Of a DNA stretch of 64,000 bases, positions 24,797-37,479 are shown piece after piece (the first letter of the stretch is position 1; every line of letters starts with the position of its first letter). A model generated the notes under the pieces. It had not been told where the DNA came from and did no database searches. It was given only the letters and a program-made list of their open reading frames with translations. The stretch is from the NCBI RefSeq assembly GCF_041146795.1, contig NC_135183.1, forward strand, positions 16,682,840-16,746,839. The letters run 5' to 3'. A program made the position numbers and the translations under genes. This DNA comes from Maylandia zebra (taxonomy: Eukaryota; Chordata; Actinopteri; Cichliformes; Cichlidae).

Positions 24797-27117
24797 GAAG
24801 AATCCGCCACCTCTGACCTTTTTAATGACCTCCATCTGCTCCTCTCTCCACTCTGGTTTGTTCTTCTTGGCGTTGACGAAGAACTCGATGACCTTCTGCT
24901 CCAGCTGATCCGTGGCATCTGAAGGAACAAACAGGAAAGGACGTGAGAAAACGCAGCACTCAGCATTTTACCATCACGTGTGCAAAGTCTGACTGCGGCC
25001 CTCCCTCAGGTGTTTCCTCTCTGTTGGTGAACTGCAGATTTATGCTGAGCCTGGGGATCACCTTTGGACTGTAGTTCTAATGAAATCAGAGCTGAGGACT
25101 CACCTGGTCCACACTAACCTGAGTGTGACTCCCTCAGGTGATTTGTTTTTGAGTGTTTCCTGCCAGCTGAAACCTGCAGCAGTGAGTGTGCCATGTGTGG
25201 ATAATATTTGTTAGATTTTGTTGATTCGTGATTGGATACGCTCTGCAGTATAAATGTGCAGTATAAATAAAGTTTGATTAAAACTTTATTTCCCCAGCTC
25301 TCACTCAGTGAGTGCTCCTGTTATGTCACAGATCTGTGCCTCTGAACCAATGTGACTAAAGCTGAAGCAGTTTCATCATCTATTTGCAGCAACAAAAACA
25401 TAGTATTCCAGAAACATGCTTTGCTAATTCCAATCAGCGCATCCAACATTACCTGCCCGAAACCGGAAGTGGCGTCATCTTCGCAGAAAATACGGTTTTT
25501 TCCTATAGAATACGTTGGTGGTTTTTAAAATTCATTTTTAAGTTTATGGCTTTCTGTACAGTTTCTGGGATGCTAAGAACTCAAATTACACTGCTGGAAA
25601 TAGCTCATGCTGTTTTTTGCAAATTTGCATTACAATAATTATTTTCATTTTTCCTACAGTATATAAAAATCTGTGTATGTCAAAAATAAAACTATGAATA
25701 CACTCAAAATAGATTTCCTGTGGTTGGAACCTATTTTGCGCAACTTTTTTGCATTTACAGTTTTGAGGGATATACCCCTGAAATTTCTCTAACTAGAAAT
25801 ATGTGTAAAAAACAAACAAGCAAAAAACAATGTTACATTTTTTTTGGTAGTTTTATTGCACTTTTTTGCAATTCATGTAGTTACTATAGCAAATTGAAAT
25901 ACTCCCAAAAAATATCACTACACCATCTAAAAATATATAGATAAGCTCTGGTGGACTTGGTTCTATGGTAGGTCTTAAAGGGTTAATATCCTGAGGTTTA
26001 AACAGATAGAAAAATGACAGCAAAGTGTCCAGCAATACTGGCCCTGTATTTATTTGGTATCAGATCAATACTTAAATCTGCAGTATCACACAGCACTAGC
26101 GCCCAGCACAGGCTCATTCAGAGTATCCCTAACACTCATTTATTATTACACCTTTCAGAGTCGCGTTTATACCATTGTTACAACATTGTTCTTTTTCTGG
26201 CTGCACACACAAGCGTTTAGAAAGTGGTTTAATTGATCTAACTCTAAGTCCAATTAAATTTGTGTCAGTGATTGAAACAAAATATTTTAGAGGAAATGAT
26301 TACTATTTTAATAATCCTTCATTTTAAATTTCAGTTCAAAATTATTTAGTTTGTTCAGCAACTTCATAATTTATCAAAACATATTTTACTAAAACCTTTT
26401 TTTAATTTAAACTTAAAAAAAATAGATATTTACAGAAATCCTATTAAATAATCTCAGTTTAGACCAAAGAAAACTGATTATTTTTTATTTATAAAGTGCT
26501 AAAATAGTGATTAGGACCTCCTGTGAGCGTCTAACAGCGATAATCATTTTAAAGTTGCTTTATTAGCAACTTGACTTTTAATGTGCATGAATGTGAACTT
26601 TCGGATCGGCAGTAATAAAGGGGAGGGGGCCCTGTGGGTGGATGTGACCCTCCAGGTGGTTGCTGCGCTGCAGTATCGTGCTGGTATCTACTGGGTTTCA
26701 GCCCGTTAGCCGCCTCTGCTAACGTGTGCTAATTAAGTAAGCGCCATTGGGCGGTCATCAGCGCCGGGACGCGGCTCTGTTGCTTGGACAGTCCCAGCAG
26801 GGCTGCCGCTATGTGTGCATGCCGCAGCGCGCGTGTCCCCGGTGTGTGGCGCCGTTGGCGGCAGGGTTGTACGTACTCTGAACCTGCAGGTCCATCTCCC
26901 TCATTTCCGTAAACCTGTCGCGGAGATCCATGGGTAGCTGCTCGATCACTGCCAGGAGAAGAAAAGGCGGTTACCTGCTAGCACGGCTAGGCTAACTGCC
27001 GGAGCCGACCTGGCCGGAAAATAACACCCATTTAACGCGCAGCAGAGCCCTGTGACACCGCTGCCGCTTCGGTGCAGTCCCATACTCACTCTCCAGGTAG
27101 TCCTCCAGGTACAACAT
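21315..27117 (-). CDS. ing3: Inhibitor of growth protein 3 (NuA4/TIP60 complex subunit)
   Basis: Twelve exons in transcript order: 27117-27090, 26948-26877, 24918-24818, 24671-24606, 23943-23847, 23759-23688, 23002-22886, 22808-22642, 22109-21916, 21841-21649, 21552-21514, 21431-21315. All junctions are GT-AG in phase, giving 420 codons plus stop; the human protein is of very similar length. It begins [20 protein letters not shown], the conserved ING N-terminal helical domain. The middle is Ser-rich and Ala/Gln-rich. The C-terminus is a PHD finger with all eight zinc ligands: Cys365, 367, 378, 383, His389, Cys392, 405, 408. In the family, ING3 reads H3K4me3 as part of the TIP60 acetyltransferase complex. 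AATAAA on this strand lies at 21191-21186, about 125 bases after the stop. It is divergent from TSPAN12. Confidence 0.97.
22137..22232. other. Possible L2-type LINE 3' tail in ING3 intron 8
   Basis: CATGCATGCATG is followed by GTATGTGACAAATAATAAAG, which has the look of an L2/SINE 3' end. It is short and carries no ORF, so support is weak. Confidence 0.2.
24716..24795 (+). repeat. (CA)n microsatellite in ING3 intron 3
   Basis: An uninterrupted CA run of about 80 bp lies between ING3 exons 3 and 4, ending only 22 bases from the exon 3 donor (exon edge at 24818). Length variation here is a candidate modifier of splicing, but that is inference. Confidence 0.97.
25330..26600. other. A/T-rich part of ING3 intron 2
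   Basis: This is strongly A/T-rich sequence without exons. A CTTAAAGGGTTAA end at about 25974-25986 resembles the TTAA-flanked terminus of piggyBac-like fish repeats, but no partner end was found. Confidence 0.3.
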
Positions 27118-28734
27118 CGTGTTTAATTTAAGGTGTCAGTCGTTTTCGCCGACAATTCTCTGCTTTCAATATGGCGCCGCCTGCCAACGTCTGCTCAGAA
27201 AAAAATACCCAGAAAAAAGGAGGTCACAGATGCTGACGCAAGCGTCTGCCCGCGCTCTGATTGGTTCACATACAGGCAGGCGTTGACAGGACAGATGCAT
27301 CATGGGAATTGTATTTATATTTACACTTCTTTACGTCTTTTATGCACTACTATAGTAATCCTTTATTTATTTATTTGAAAATAAAAAGCAAGAGGGGTGT
27401 TTTTCTCAAGCCTTGTAAACTATTTCATTTCGACTGCACATTTACACAAAGCTTTTGGACATTTTTTTTACCTGAAAAATTGCATTAATGACCAGCTGAA
27501 AATTATATTTACTTTTCTACAAGAATATGTGGACAGAAACAACTAAAGAGATTAAGAATAAATCCATCTCACCATTTCTGTTCAGATATGTTTGCTAATG
27601 TATTAAATATTCGATTTGTGCGTTGTGGTACTAATTTAACACATTTAAAGTATGTGGACAAACAATATAAGCTGTGTGGTAACTTCTGTCCACATACGCT
27701 TGTGTTTTCACACATGTTCAGCTGTTAATTAAACATATCCCACTTCATGCGACTATAATTATTCATGAACCGAGCAGTGATTCTATTTTAATGATCATAT
27801 ATTAATTATAAGTTCTTATCAGTGATTTTAATAACTGTAAAATGAGTGCACGTGTTAGCCTATATACTTTGGGGTATATATATTGTTTTAGATTAGTGTT
27901 ATAAGAACCATCCATTTACCATTTAGACAGCCAGTCACATGCGTTCACATTATTTTGATTACAAGTGTGAGCAGAAAAACAAACAAGCAGCCTAAATGGC
28001 CAAAATTATGTAGACACAAACGACATGTCTTACTGTATTTCCGTGGAAGTTTATGTCCACATTCTTTTGTCATACATTTTTCTTTCTACGAGTTTATGTT
28101 CAGTTTCCGGCAGTGTGTAACATAATAATATATGTGCAAATAGTCAGAAAGTATGTGGAAAATAATTACAAGGTAGCCTAAAGTAAGTTTCCACATAATT
28201 TAGGGACAAAAAGTGCTACTGCAAAGAGTTTATGACCAGAACTATGTGGACAAACACTCCAAGCGCTGTGTGTGTTTCCTGCAGCTTCATCCTCTCAATC
28301 TCGGCCTGCTGACCCCACGGTTGTGCGGCTGGAGGCGGACACATTCCTCTGTCCTCCCCCCGGACACTGTGAGAGAGGAGGCGGAGCTGCTGCTGCTGCT
28401 TTAATTAGTGAAGAAGGAGCAGCAGGAGGAGCAGAGGAGCGGACGGTTCGGATTGTTACGCAGCAGACTGACGGAGCTGTGTGTGCGTGTGTGTATTCGT
28501 GTATCCGGTGACAGTCTGGAGGTGTGCGGACAGCGGTGACCGGTTCAGAGCGTGCGCAGTGAGGACCACCTGCTGCTGGTCACCGAGCGGGCCAGGGCGC
28601 GCGGGGACGGAATGCGGGTTTCACGCACGGAGCACGCGCAGTTCCTGAGCGCTCCGTGCTGTGTGCGTGCAGCGAGCATGTTGCCATGGTGCCCCGGGCT
28701 CAGATGAGCGGCACGCGGAGGAGCTCCGGTCGGG
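27118..28734. promoter_or_regulatory. Divergent ING3-TSPAN12 intergenic region
   Basis: This 1.6-kb interval separates two start codons pointing away from each other. The ING3 side (to about 27300) and the TSPAN12 side (from about 28330) are G+C-rich and CpG-rich; the middle (27350-28200) is A/T-rich with no ORF or repeat I can name. The 5' untranslated exon of TSPAN12 must lie in the right part, contiguous with the ATG at 28735 as no acceptor is required. Confidence 0.5.
27162..27185 (+). promoter_or_regulatory. YY1-type site upstream of the ING3 start
   Basis: CAATATGGCGCCGCC lies about 50 bases upstream of the ING3 ATG, in GC-rich sequence. YY1 sites (core AAnATGGCG) are often found just downstream of housekeeping transcription starts. 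It is a motif match only. Confidence 0.35.
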
Positions 28735-31700
28735 ATGGCTCGCGAGGACGCGGTGAGGTGTCTGCGCTGCCTGCTGTACGCGCTCAACCTGCTGTTCTGG
28801 GTGAGAGGAGCGGGCACGCGCACGACTACAAGAGTGTAATTGCCCTTTAATGATCAGCGTGTTTGAGTCATTATACTAAAGCAGTCAAACAATGCAGTAT
28901 TTTACTGCAGTAACTGTAGGTACTATGTCTAGTGGTAGTTGTTTGTATGAAGTACTGTGTTTAGTGGTAGTTCTGTGTACAGAGTACTGCGATTAGTGGT
29001 AGTTCTGTGTACAGAGTACTGCGTTTAGTGGTAGTTCTGTGTACAGAGTACTGCTTTTAGTGGTAGTTCTGTGTACAGAGTACTGTGTTTAGTGGTAGTT
29101 CTGTGTACAGAATATTGTGTTTAGTGGTAGTTCTGTGTACAGGGACAGGCGGCGCTGGGGTGAAGCAGGCCGGGTGTTCCTCGCTGCCTGCTTCACATTC
29201 TCAGATGTTATTATAGGCAGCAGAAACATATCCATGTGTTTATTTCTGTGTGTCCAGCTGATGTCAGCATGTGTGCTGGGAGTGGCGGTGTGGATCCGTG
29301 ACTCTCTCAACACCGTCCTCACCCTGACGGCCCACACCAGGTGAGTCTGACCTGGCTTGCAGCTCAGGTATCAGAGCCAACCAGGTGACAGCACCTGAAA
29401 GTTTTAATCATCTTTATCTGACACACCTTGTCTCTGATAGATGATCCAGATGTGAACTAAACAGCTGCTTTGTGAAGCTCGGAGCATGGAGGCTAATTCG
29501 TGTGTGTGTGTGTGTGTGTGTATGCAGGTTGGAGGAAGCTGCCGTCCTCACGTACTCTCCAGCTGTTCACCCCGTCATTGTTGCCGTGTGCTGCTTTCTC
29601 ATCATCGTGGCAATGGTGGGGTACTGCGGCACGCTCAGGTGTGACCTGCTGCTGCTCTCCTGGGTACGAATGCTCACATCACACACTTCAGAAAGGATTT
29701 TTACTTTAACCAAAGGCGACATTTATCTCAGATTTTACAATCAGAAGCAGGAAGTCCATGTCCTGGATTCAGCTGACATTTAACAAGAAACAGTTTCTGA
29801 GTGCTCTGACACATTTGGAAAAGCACAGATGAAGTCTCTGTTTTGAATCAGCCAGCAGAGGAAACATTTTTAGCTGCTCTGACTGTTGGTCAGTGTGTTA
29901 CCTGTATGTTAGCATGACTGTTGGTCAGTGTGTTACCTGTATGTTAGCATGACTGTTGGTCAGTGTGTTACCTGTATGTTAGCATGACTGTTGGTCAGTG
30001 TGTGTTGGCGTGACTGTTGATCAGTGTGTTAGCTATGACAGGTCTACACTGAGACTGATATCATGACACAAGCACCCGCGGCTCCCACCTTCCTGTGGCG
30101 GGGTTAAGGTTCAGTGGCATTTTGCGTACACAGTGAAGTGGGAACATCAGAAACCTGGAGCTGATGTCTCTGAACCTGAAGCCCTATGAGCACTGAGGCA
30201 GACTCACCTGAGCTTCATCATAATGACACACTCCTCAGGTAGACTGATCTCTTATCAACTGGTTCTGCTGCAGCCTATCAGAGCATCATCTGCTCACCAG
30301 CTGCTAAACAAGGTGAAGAGGTCAGCCTCCACCTCCACACGCTCCACCCGCCTCACACACCTCCATATGGGAGGATTGAGCTCAGTCCAGAGTCCACCAC
30401 TGTCAGCAGGTGTGCAGGTGTATGATGTCTCACACACACAGCCTACTCTGGACTCTCAGGTAGAGCCCACAGAGGTCACACTGTCCACCTAACTGTGTGT
30501 TTGAGCTACACCACCTGTTTTCTGTGCTCTGATTAGGCGGGACCAGGTGTTGGGTGCCCCATTGTTCCCAACAGGTGATAAGATTGTCTCCGAAAGATGA
30601 GCTGCTGAGAGGAGCTTCAGTCTGCTACAGGGACTGCCCCAGGGCATGATGGGAACCCGCTCAGCCAGTTCCAACACACACACACACCTCAGTTAGCTGT
30701 GAGATTACATAACAGTAGAAGTCTCTCATGTTTGTGAGTGAGTAGGTTATTCAGGTGGACAAGAAGATAAAACCAGCTTCAGACATCACACATTACTGTG
30801 CTGCTCAGGGTTAAGAGCTGCAGACACCTCGGGGCTGTCACTGAGGGAGAGGACGAGGTCAGCTTCATGCCTTTTTGACAGAAAGGTTTTAGGTTGATTA
30901 TCAGACTAAACTCGTCTCCGCCTGTGTTTCAGTACTTCGGCAGTCTGTTGGTGATCTTCTGTGTGGAGCTGGCCAGTGCTGTGTGGACCTACGAGGAGGT
31001 GAGAACATTGAAGCTTTGAATCCCTGAACATGTCATGTAGTCAGACGTGAATGTGTTTAACCAACAAACCATCAGAGCAGGTAAAATTATAATCGTGATT
31101 CATAACTGAGCCTCTGTTCATGTGAAATTCTGCAGCTTTTTCTCACTGACTGATCGTGATAGTAACGAGTTTGTCAGTACGGAGTTACGGCGGTGTCGCA
31201 CACATGCAAGTGTTTCCGTCCTAAACGGATCATTTCTCGCCTCATGCACCGGCTGGACTCCAGTCTCTAATAATAATCAGGAATCTCAGACTTGTCCGGC
31301 TCCTCTTTCAGCGCTGCCGCGACACGCCCGTCACCTCACACCCACCTGCAAAGTACTCAAATACATCTACTCCAGTACTGCAGGGTACATTACCTGCAGT
31401 AGTTTGTAGTTTCAGTGAGTGTCAGACTCACGCTAACAATAACAAAATAAATATTGGAGGCTTGCTCCTCTGGGAGAGCTCAGAGAGCCTCGAGTAGCGC
31501 TTTCTGACTCATTTCTTACAGCCTGAGCTTTTCCTGCTGATTTCTCAAAGTTCTCAAAGTTTCAGGTGATCTCCAAACATTTTCAAATGAGCCAATCAGA
31601 TTTTAGGGGTGACAGAATATGTTCTTTCGTTTGTTGTTTATAAAGTTTCATTTTGAATGCTGTCTTTGAAGCACAGCAGTTTGAGCCTGGCTTTGAACTC

Positions 31701-33748
31701 TGACCTCAGGCTCAGTTTATCTCTGCATTAGCTGCCTGCAGGGGGTTGTGGGTATTGTAGTAGTGAAGGTTTTACTTTTTTCTTTATCAGTCGAGCAGAC
31801 ACTCACACATGGACCTCAGGTTGGTCCCTGTTTGGGGGGTTGCAGTAAAAACCTGAAGTCCTGAGTGTGTGAGGCCTGTGGGTTTGTCATGTGGAAAGTG
31901 GCTGGAATTTTTGCAGTACAGAGGAGGAGGAAGGTAAAATCAGAACGAAACAAAAGCCAAAACAGTGCAGAAGAACTGGACAAAGGACACGAGTAGATTG
32001 AGATGATAAATACCGGAGGTAATGAGGCCAGCAGAAGGAACAGCTGGCAGTAATCACAGGACGAGGCAGGGGAAGTAAATACAAAGCACAGCTGACAACA
32101 GACTACCAAAGATAAAATGAGTAAACAGGCGACAGACTCACACATTTCACAAAAGTGAAATAGCTCAGACAGCGGGGTACACATAGGAATAAACTACACA
32201 ACAACCAGTGTTGGGAAGGTTACATGTAAAATCTATTCCAGTACAAATTACAGAATATAGGCCCAAAATGTAGCTTGTAACGTATTTTGTTAAGTTACTC
32301 AATGTAACGTATTCTGAATACCTTAGATTACTTGATATATTGTCATGCTTTTTAAAACTACATGAATGAAGGATACTTGCCACTGAGCTAACATTCTTAG
32401 CTGGCGTTAGCTGAGGTTCGTTCAGACTGTTAGACTTGATGGATAGCATTAGCAACCTGGTAGCTGCAAATAATCATGTGCAGCTCTGAAAGCAATACCA
32501 ACTAGATTTTTAAATCTTAGTATAAAATGAGTAACAGTAGGGTGGAGATTAGATAAGGCTGCACTTTTTGCAGGGATCTTGTGTAGAAAACTATTTCTGT
32601 ATGACTATGTTTTCTTTCTGTCTGCTTTCAGAACTGCACATGATTATTAGCATCTAGCAAGTTATAATGCAGCCTTCAGTAAATTAATAAATCACACAGC
32701 AATAGTGCATCGAAGATACTGAAGTGGCACATAACCCAGGTAGCTACCGCATCTAAAACAAGGTAGTTGCAGTAGGCTAAGGTTAGTTTTTAAAAAAGAA
32801 CTTACTTCCGGATGTTTCTTTAGGTTGGAGGCAGAGTCTTTTCACACTGAGAGTAGCTTGGTTGGTGGCAAATAGAGTTTGCATTGCTCGGTCAGATTTC
32901 GCCCATCCCTTTCGTCTTTAAATGTGACGTGGTGTCGGAATTTCAAAGTAAGAAATGCATTTTGCCCATGCACTGCTGGCTGTGTTTGTGTAAGTGACAC
33001 CACCAACATTAACAGGACGCTTACATTAGAGCCTCTTAGAGCCTCCTTTCCTGCAATGCGTTTAATTACCAAAATTAGAGAGTGGATAAAGAGGGGATAG
33101 CCTAACATATGAAACAACGTAACTGTATTCTAATCATTACCTATATAAATGGTAACTGTAATGGAATACAGTTACTCATATTTTGTATTTTGATATGTAA
33201 CACCAGTACAGGCATTCCGATACACCCCAACACTGACAACAACCAAACTCTAGCTTGCTCAGCACAGCGGTGAACCACACTGATCCAACTGACAACCAAC
33301 AGAACATTAAATACTGTTTCAAAGACCACCACAAAGCCTGGGTCCAAACCCAGAATGACCAGCTGACGTATGTTCATATGTTATGAAAGGAGCGTGATGG
33401 AGAATACACCGCAGCTCTGTTTCCTTCATCCTGAACCTGAACTTCAGTTTCCTGTTTTTGACCAATCAGGAGCCACGGGTGTGTGACTCATGTTTCTCCA
33501 TGGGGAACAAGCTGTAATGTTTCCAGCAGTGAGCTACACCCGTTTAAGATCTTATTTTTACTTTTGTTTCACTGTAATTGACATGGTGTGTGTGTATGCG
33601 TGTGTGTGTGCATGTGTGTGTGCGTAGCCCTCAGTGCAGCGCTCTGACATGATCAGCCTGAAGTCTCGAATGCCAAACTACGGTCTGCAGCGTTACCAGT
33701 GGCTCACGCACACCTGGAACAGCTTTCAGACTGAGGTAACACACACAC

Positions 33749-33826
<78 letters not shown>

Positions 33827-34465
33827 TGTGGTCAGGTGACCTGTGTACTCACAGATGTTTCTTCACCTGGCCTCAGTTTAAATGCTGCGGTGTCATCTAC
33901 TTCACTGATTGGCTGGAGATGACTGAGATGGAGTGGCCACCTGACTCCTGCTGTTCCAATCAGTATCCAGGCTGCGCTCGCCATGCCCACTACCACGACC
34001 TTAGCGACCTCCACCAAGAGGTGAGCCACAGCGGCTTCTCACTGGACAGAAACATCAGAGGACACGCCCTCTGATGACCCAGCTGCTCTTAAATCCTCCT
34101 CCTCTTACATGTGTGTTGTGTGTTTGTTTTAGGGCTGCGGTCCAAAGATCTACACCTTCATCCGTGGGACGAAGCAGTTGCAGGTGTTGCGTTTCCTGGG
34201 CGTGTCCATCGGTGTGGCTCAGATCATCGCCATGGCGCTCACTCTCACACTCCTCTGGGCGCTTTATTATGGACGGAAGTCTCCAGAGCCGGACATGCCC
34301 ACACTGCCGCCACCGGATGACCCCGACCCTGACACAGCAGCACATGCAGCCTCGGCGGACGCTTTAAAGTCGGGCTGCAGCCGCTCAAATAAAGGCTGCA
34401 CCAACATGGCTGCCACCACACCGAAACAGCAGTTTGAGATGGAGCGACTTCACGCTGCCGCCTAA
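28735..34465 (+). CDS. tspan12: Tetraspanin-12
   Basis: Seven coding exons: 28735-28800, 29258-29340, 29528-29663, 30933-30998, 33628-33735, 33877-34020, 34133-34465. All are GT-AG and in phase; 311 codons against 305 in human. Four membrane helices are visible: TM1 across exons 1-2, TM2 and TM3 in exons 3-4, TM4 near residues 222-246. The large loop carries the tetraspanin CCG motif (Cys156-Cys157-Gly158), PPDSCC (Cys178-179), Cys186 and the closing Cys203. The N-terminus [20 protein letters not shown] matches the family, including palmitoylatable cysteines. In vertebrates TSPAN12 is a co-receptor with FZD4/LRP5 for Norrin in retinal vessel growth. AATAAA at 35363-35368 suggests a 3' UTR of about 0.9 kb. 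Exon 7 has a second copy at 40871-40994. Confidence 0.97.
28928..29142 (+). repeat. 32-bp minisatellite in TSPAN12 intron 1
   Basis: Six to seven copies of a unit of about 32 bp (TAGTGGTAGTTCTGTGTACA followed by GAGTACTGCGTT) differ at a few positions. The first copy is the most diverged. The array begins about 130 bases into the intron. Confidence 0.93.
29879..30032 (+). repeat. 35-bp minisatellite in TSPAN12 intron 3
   Basis: Three full copies and one partial copy of GACTGTTGGTCAGTGTGTTA plus CCTGTATGTTAGCAT. The full copies appear identical; the last is shortened and varied. Confidence 0.93.
32198..33243. mobile_element. 1.03-kb hAT-type element in TSPAN12 intron 4
   Basis: The element spans 32206-33235. 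It starts CAGTGTTGGGAAGGTTAC and ends ...CACCCCAACACTG. ACAACAAC is repeated exactly at 32198-32205 and 33236-33243. Subterminal TGTAACGTATT and its inverse GGAATACAGTTAC appear on the two sides. There is no transposase, so it is non-autonomous. It lies between TSPAN12 exons 4 and 5. Confidence 0.88.
33739..33824 (+). repeat. (CA)n microsatellite immediately after TSPAN12 exon 5
   Basis: The run starts three bases after the GT of the exon 5 donor and occupies most of the 141-bp intron 5. Such placement could influence splicing (hnRNP L binds CA repeats), but no effect can be read from sequence. Confidence 0.97.
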
Positions 34466-35399
34466 AAAGCTTCGTCCGGCTTGTCCAACACCAGACAACC
34501 TTTACTCAGTGAGAACACGAGCACCGGCAGCTTCAGAGCAAAGCCACACCCCCCGATGACCTCCTGACATCGCTGCAGCTCCAATCATCACAGAACAAAA
34601 TGCGTGTCAGCGCGTGCCTGTAGCTGATAGAGAGGACTCATCATCAGTTTTATGTTAAAATTTAAGTCCTGAAGTTAAACTCTGGACTTCCTGTTTAAAT
34701 AAGGCAGGTCATGTGCTTTTTCTACAGGAAAACAGGAAAATAATCTTTTATTTTTACAGTCTTGCTCTATCACATCCTCTAAACCGCACCACTGGATTAT
34801 TGTTGATATCAGATGTACATGTGTGCAGCCTCTCAGCTTCCAGTTGGTCAGAGTGAAGGCGTTCCCACTCTTACAGTCTGACAGCTGATCTGATGGTGAT
34901 GGGTGTAGCTGCTGCTCTGTTCGTGCTTCTCTCTGTGAACTGTGAGTCATCTGAAGAACAGACTGTAAACTGAGGATGGACAGAATGGTGACTTACTGCA
35001 GGTCTGGAGGAGACAAGTGAGACAGGTGAGGAAGAGAGGAGGCTGTTCCTGTCAGACATCGTGAACTCTAAAGGAGCTGATTTTGTTCTTCGGGATGATG
35101 AAGTCAGAGAACATGTTAGAGAACAGACTTCCTCCTGTTTGGACTCCCCGCCTCTAATGAGACCAAACATATGGACACAGCCGGCTGGAGACGGACTCCA
35201 GATATTTTCCTGACAGCTGTGTCAGGAGCCACTGGAACATTAGATGACTTTTGAATTGGATTATTTATGGAGCTCTCTGAGAGACTGTACACCCACAGGA
35301 AGTGTGAGAGTCTGTGCATGCTGTTGGATATTTATTGTTTGTTATTACAGCGTTTTCACTGGAATAAAACGAAATATTAAAGCTGTTTGAGACGGACGG

Positions 35400-37479
35400 C
35401 TTCTCCTCTGCACTTTAATGGCTCCTTACTGTAACAGCTGGGACTAAAGTGACCTCCCTGCTTTGTTCTGATACTCATGTGAGAGCATCTGTGGACGACC
35501 CAACTCTCACAAACTGTTTGCTGTGATGATATTTCAGATTATTGAGATGGGGCGATGTGGGAGGAGCTTCTGGATTTGGAGTGAAACCTGTGACATTCCT
35601 GCAGCTGCTGGGAGAAAGCGGAGACGGTAACACGGATACAGGGCGTCAGCTGCTTGCAGTGAAAAGCTCTCCAAATCCAGCGAGCATGAAATCCTACCTC
35701 TACTACCACTGTACGCTTTATTAATAGGTCGCTGAGTCTCGGCGCTCCGGCCTCAACTCTCCAGCGCTGTTTCATTCAGGCTGCCAGCGTCTGTGAGGGC
35801 AGACCGGCTCACTTTACTCGCCACGTCTATTTTTATATCACACGGCTTATCGTACACTCATCTGATCATTGTGTAGTTTCACAGCATTTCACGTATTACA
35901 CAGTCCTCTGAGACTCTCTCTGATCGAACACCGCTCTCAGATCAAAACCACGTCAAACTCGTGTTTCCTTGTGTTTGATGAGTCGTGTGATTCAGCGTGC
36001 GACAAACTGAACTTCATCTTTGTCTGAGCTTTTTACTCACAAACCTACGCACCTGAACCCAAGCCTGTCCCTTCAAACAGAGACAAGACCGGCTCATAAA
36101 TCATTCTGTCTGTCCTGTGGCCCTGTGGGTTATATTCAGTGTGTTTCACAACCTGCTGTGAGGCTGTGGATAGGCTAGCATTTGTGTCAGTGTGGTCACA
36201 TGACCAAGTGTGAAAGGCACATCTGGAGAGCTGTTCCTTTCACACTTAGTCATGTGACAACAGTGACATGATGGCCATGACCATGGAGCTCTTCATATCT
36301 GGAGCTTGAGTCAGCACATTTATGGATATATGACAGCAGAAGCATCCCGACCCCACACAGGGGTTGCTCTGAGGGGCAGGCAGTACTATCAGCAGTGCAG
36401 TGTGAAGACTCAGAAATGCGTCAGTTCCTGTTTTAAACCGTACACGTGCACACACGCATCACTCAGTGTTTGTATAAAAGAACACGCTCACAGAGACGTC
36501 TGTCATCTTTTATCATTTTCTGTGTTTAGTCCTCAGTGAAGAGCTCCTCAAGGTGTTCAGGCCAAAAGAGTCTCCCAGCATCCCGAGTACATTTTTAAAG
36601 GTTCCAGGGGCACCACGGGATGCATAGCAATATCTGCTCTTATTTTAGATTCTATGTTTAGTTTAATATGGGGCCATGTGCCACCTGTGCGTAAGAGAGT
36701 TTTGTGATTTTCAATATTACTGAATAAACAACTGGTTGGTCTGAACCTCAGGAAGCCTCCAGCTGCTGCTGGCCATCACAGTAACGACTGACTGTGAGTT
36801 CCAGGGGAACAGGATCTGCTGCGGTGGAGCAGCTGATGCTCATAGAGGAGCAGTTGTTCCAGTGGTGGCTGGTTTGCAGCTGCAGACAGTCTGAAGCTGG
36901 TATAAAAGTGATGTGGTGCTGAATCCAACCATCACCTGCTCTGTACCTGTCCATCGCACACCCACCTGTTTAACCTGCACTCATCTGCCTTGTATAGTCA
37001 TGGTTACTTTGAATAACACTAAATTATATTTCATTTTTTTTAAGATGTTCCATATTAAGAATGGAACTCTGGCAGCACATAATTCACACCTGAATTATGT
37101 TTATTATTCAAACATAATTCAGGTGTGACGCAGTAACTCAGCTCAGCTTCAGATGTAGAACAGCAGCAGTGGAAACACTGGGACTCAGAGGCCAGGCCCT
37201 GAAGTCTAACACAGTGTGCGTGGTAGGATCGGATAGTTGCACTTCCAGCACTGATGTTACTGATATGGCAGAAACAGGATGTCACAGAAATGACCTTTCC
37301 CAGCTGTCCATGTTTGGGAGTCGTTCCCAGACCTCCCACAGCTGGACATATTCTGGATTCCTGCTCTCTGACTCTGCATGGGAGTATAGTGTCACATGAT
37401 CTCTGGAGCCATGTGTTTACATACAGTCTGTATGCAGCGCTCACACTGTTAGTGTTCGTGCTTCATTTATGTATTTATT
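35400..37479. other. Intergenic region after TSPAN12
   Basis: I find no coding exon on either strand. A 16-bp palindrome-like pair occurs at 37085-37125 (ACACCTGAATTATGTTT and its inverse separated by a few bases). The sequence otherwise looks unique. Confidence 0.4.

Noticed and set aside
24640-24966. Minus-strand Ser/Arg-rich ORF over ING3 exon 3
   Set aside because: It runs through the exon in the wrong frame and on into a CA repeat; the spliced ING3 frame explains the sequence.
25960-25990. piggyBac-like terminus TTAAAGGGTTAA in ING3 intron 2
   Set aside because: No matching second terminus was found at a TTAA site, so no element can be delimited.
28928-29142. CRISPR-like array
   Set aside because: The units are directly adjacent without unique spacers, in an intron of a vertebrate gene; a minisatellite.
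34111-34367. ORFs overlapping TSPAN12 exon 7 on both strands
   Set aside because: Shadows of the real exon; they ignore the splice acceptor and the family match.
37055-37444. 129-codon minus-strand ORF after TSPAN12
   Set aside because: No domain, no splice context and no recognised similarity; about the length expected by chance in 2 kb of moderate G+C sequence.
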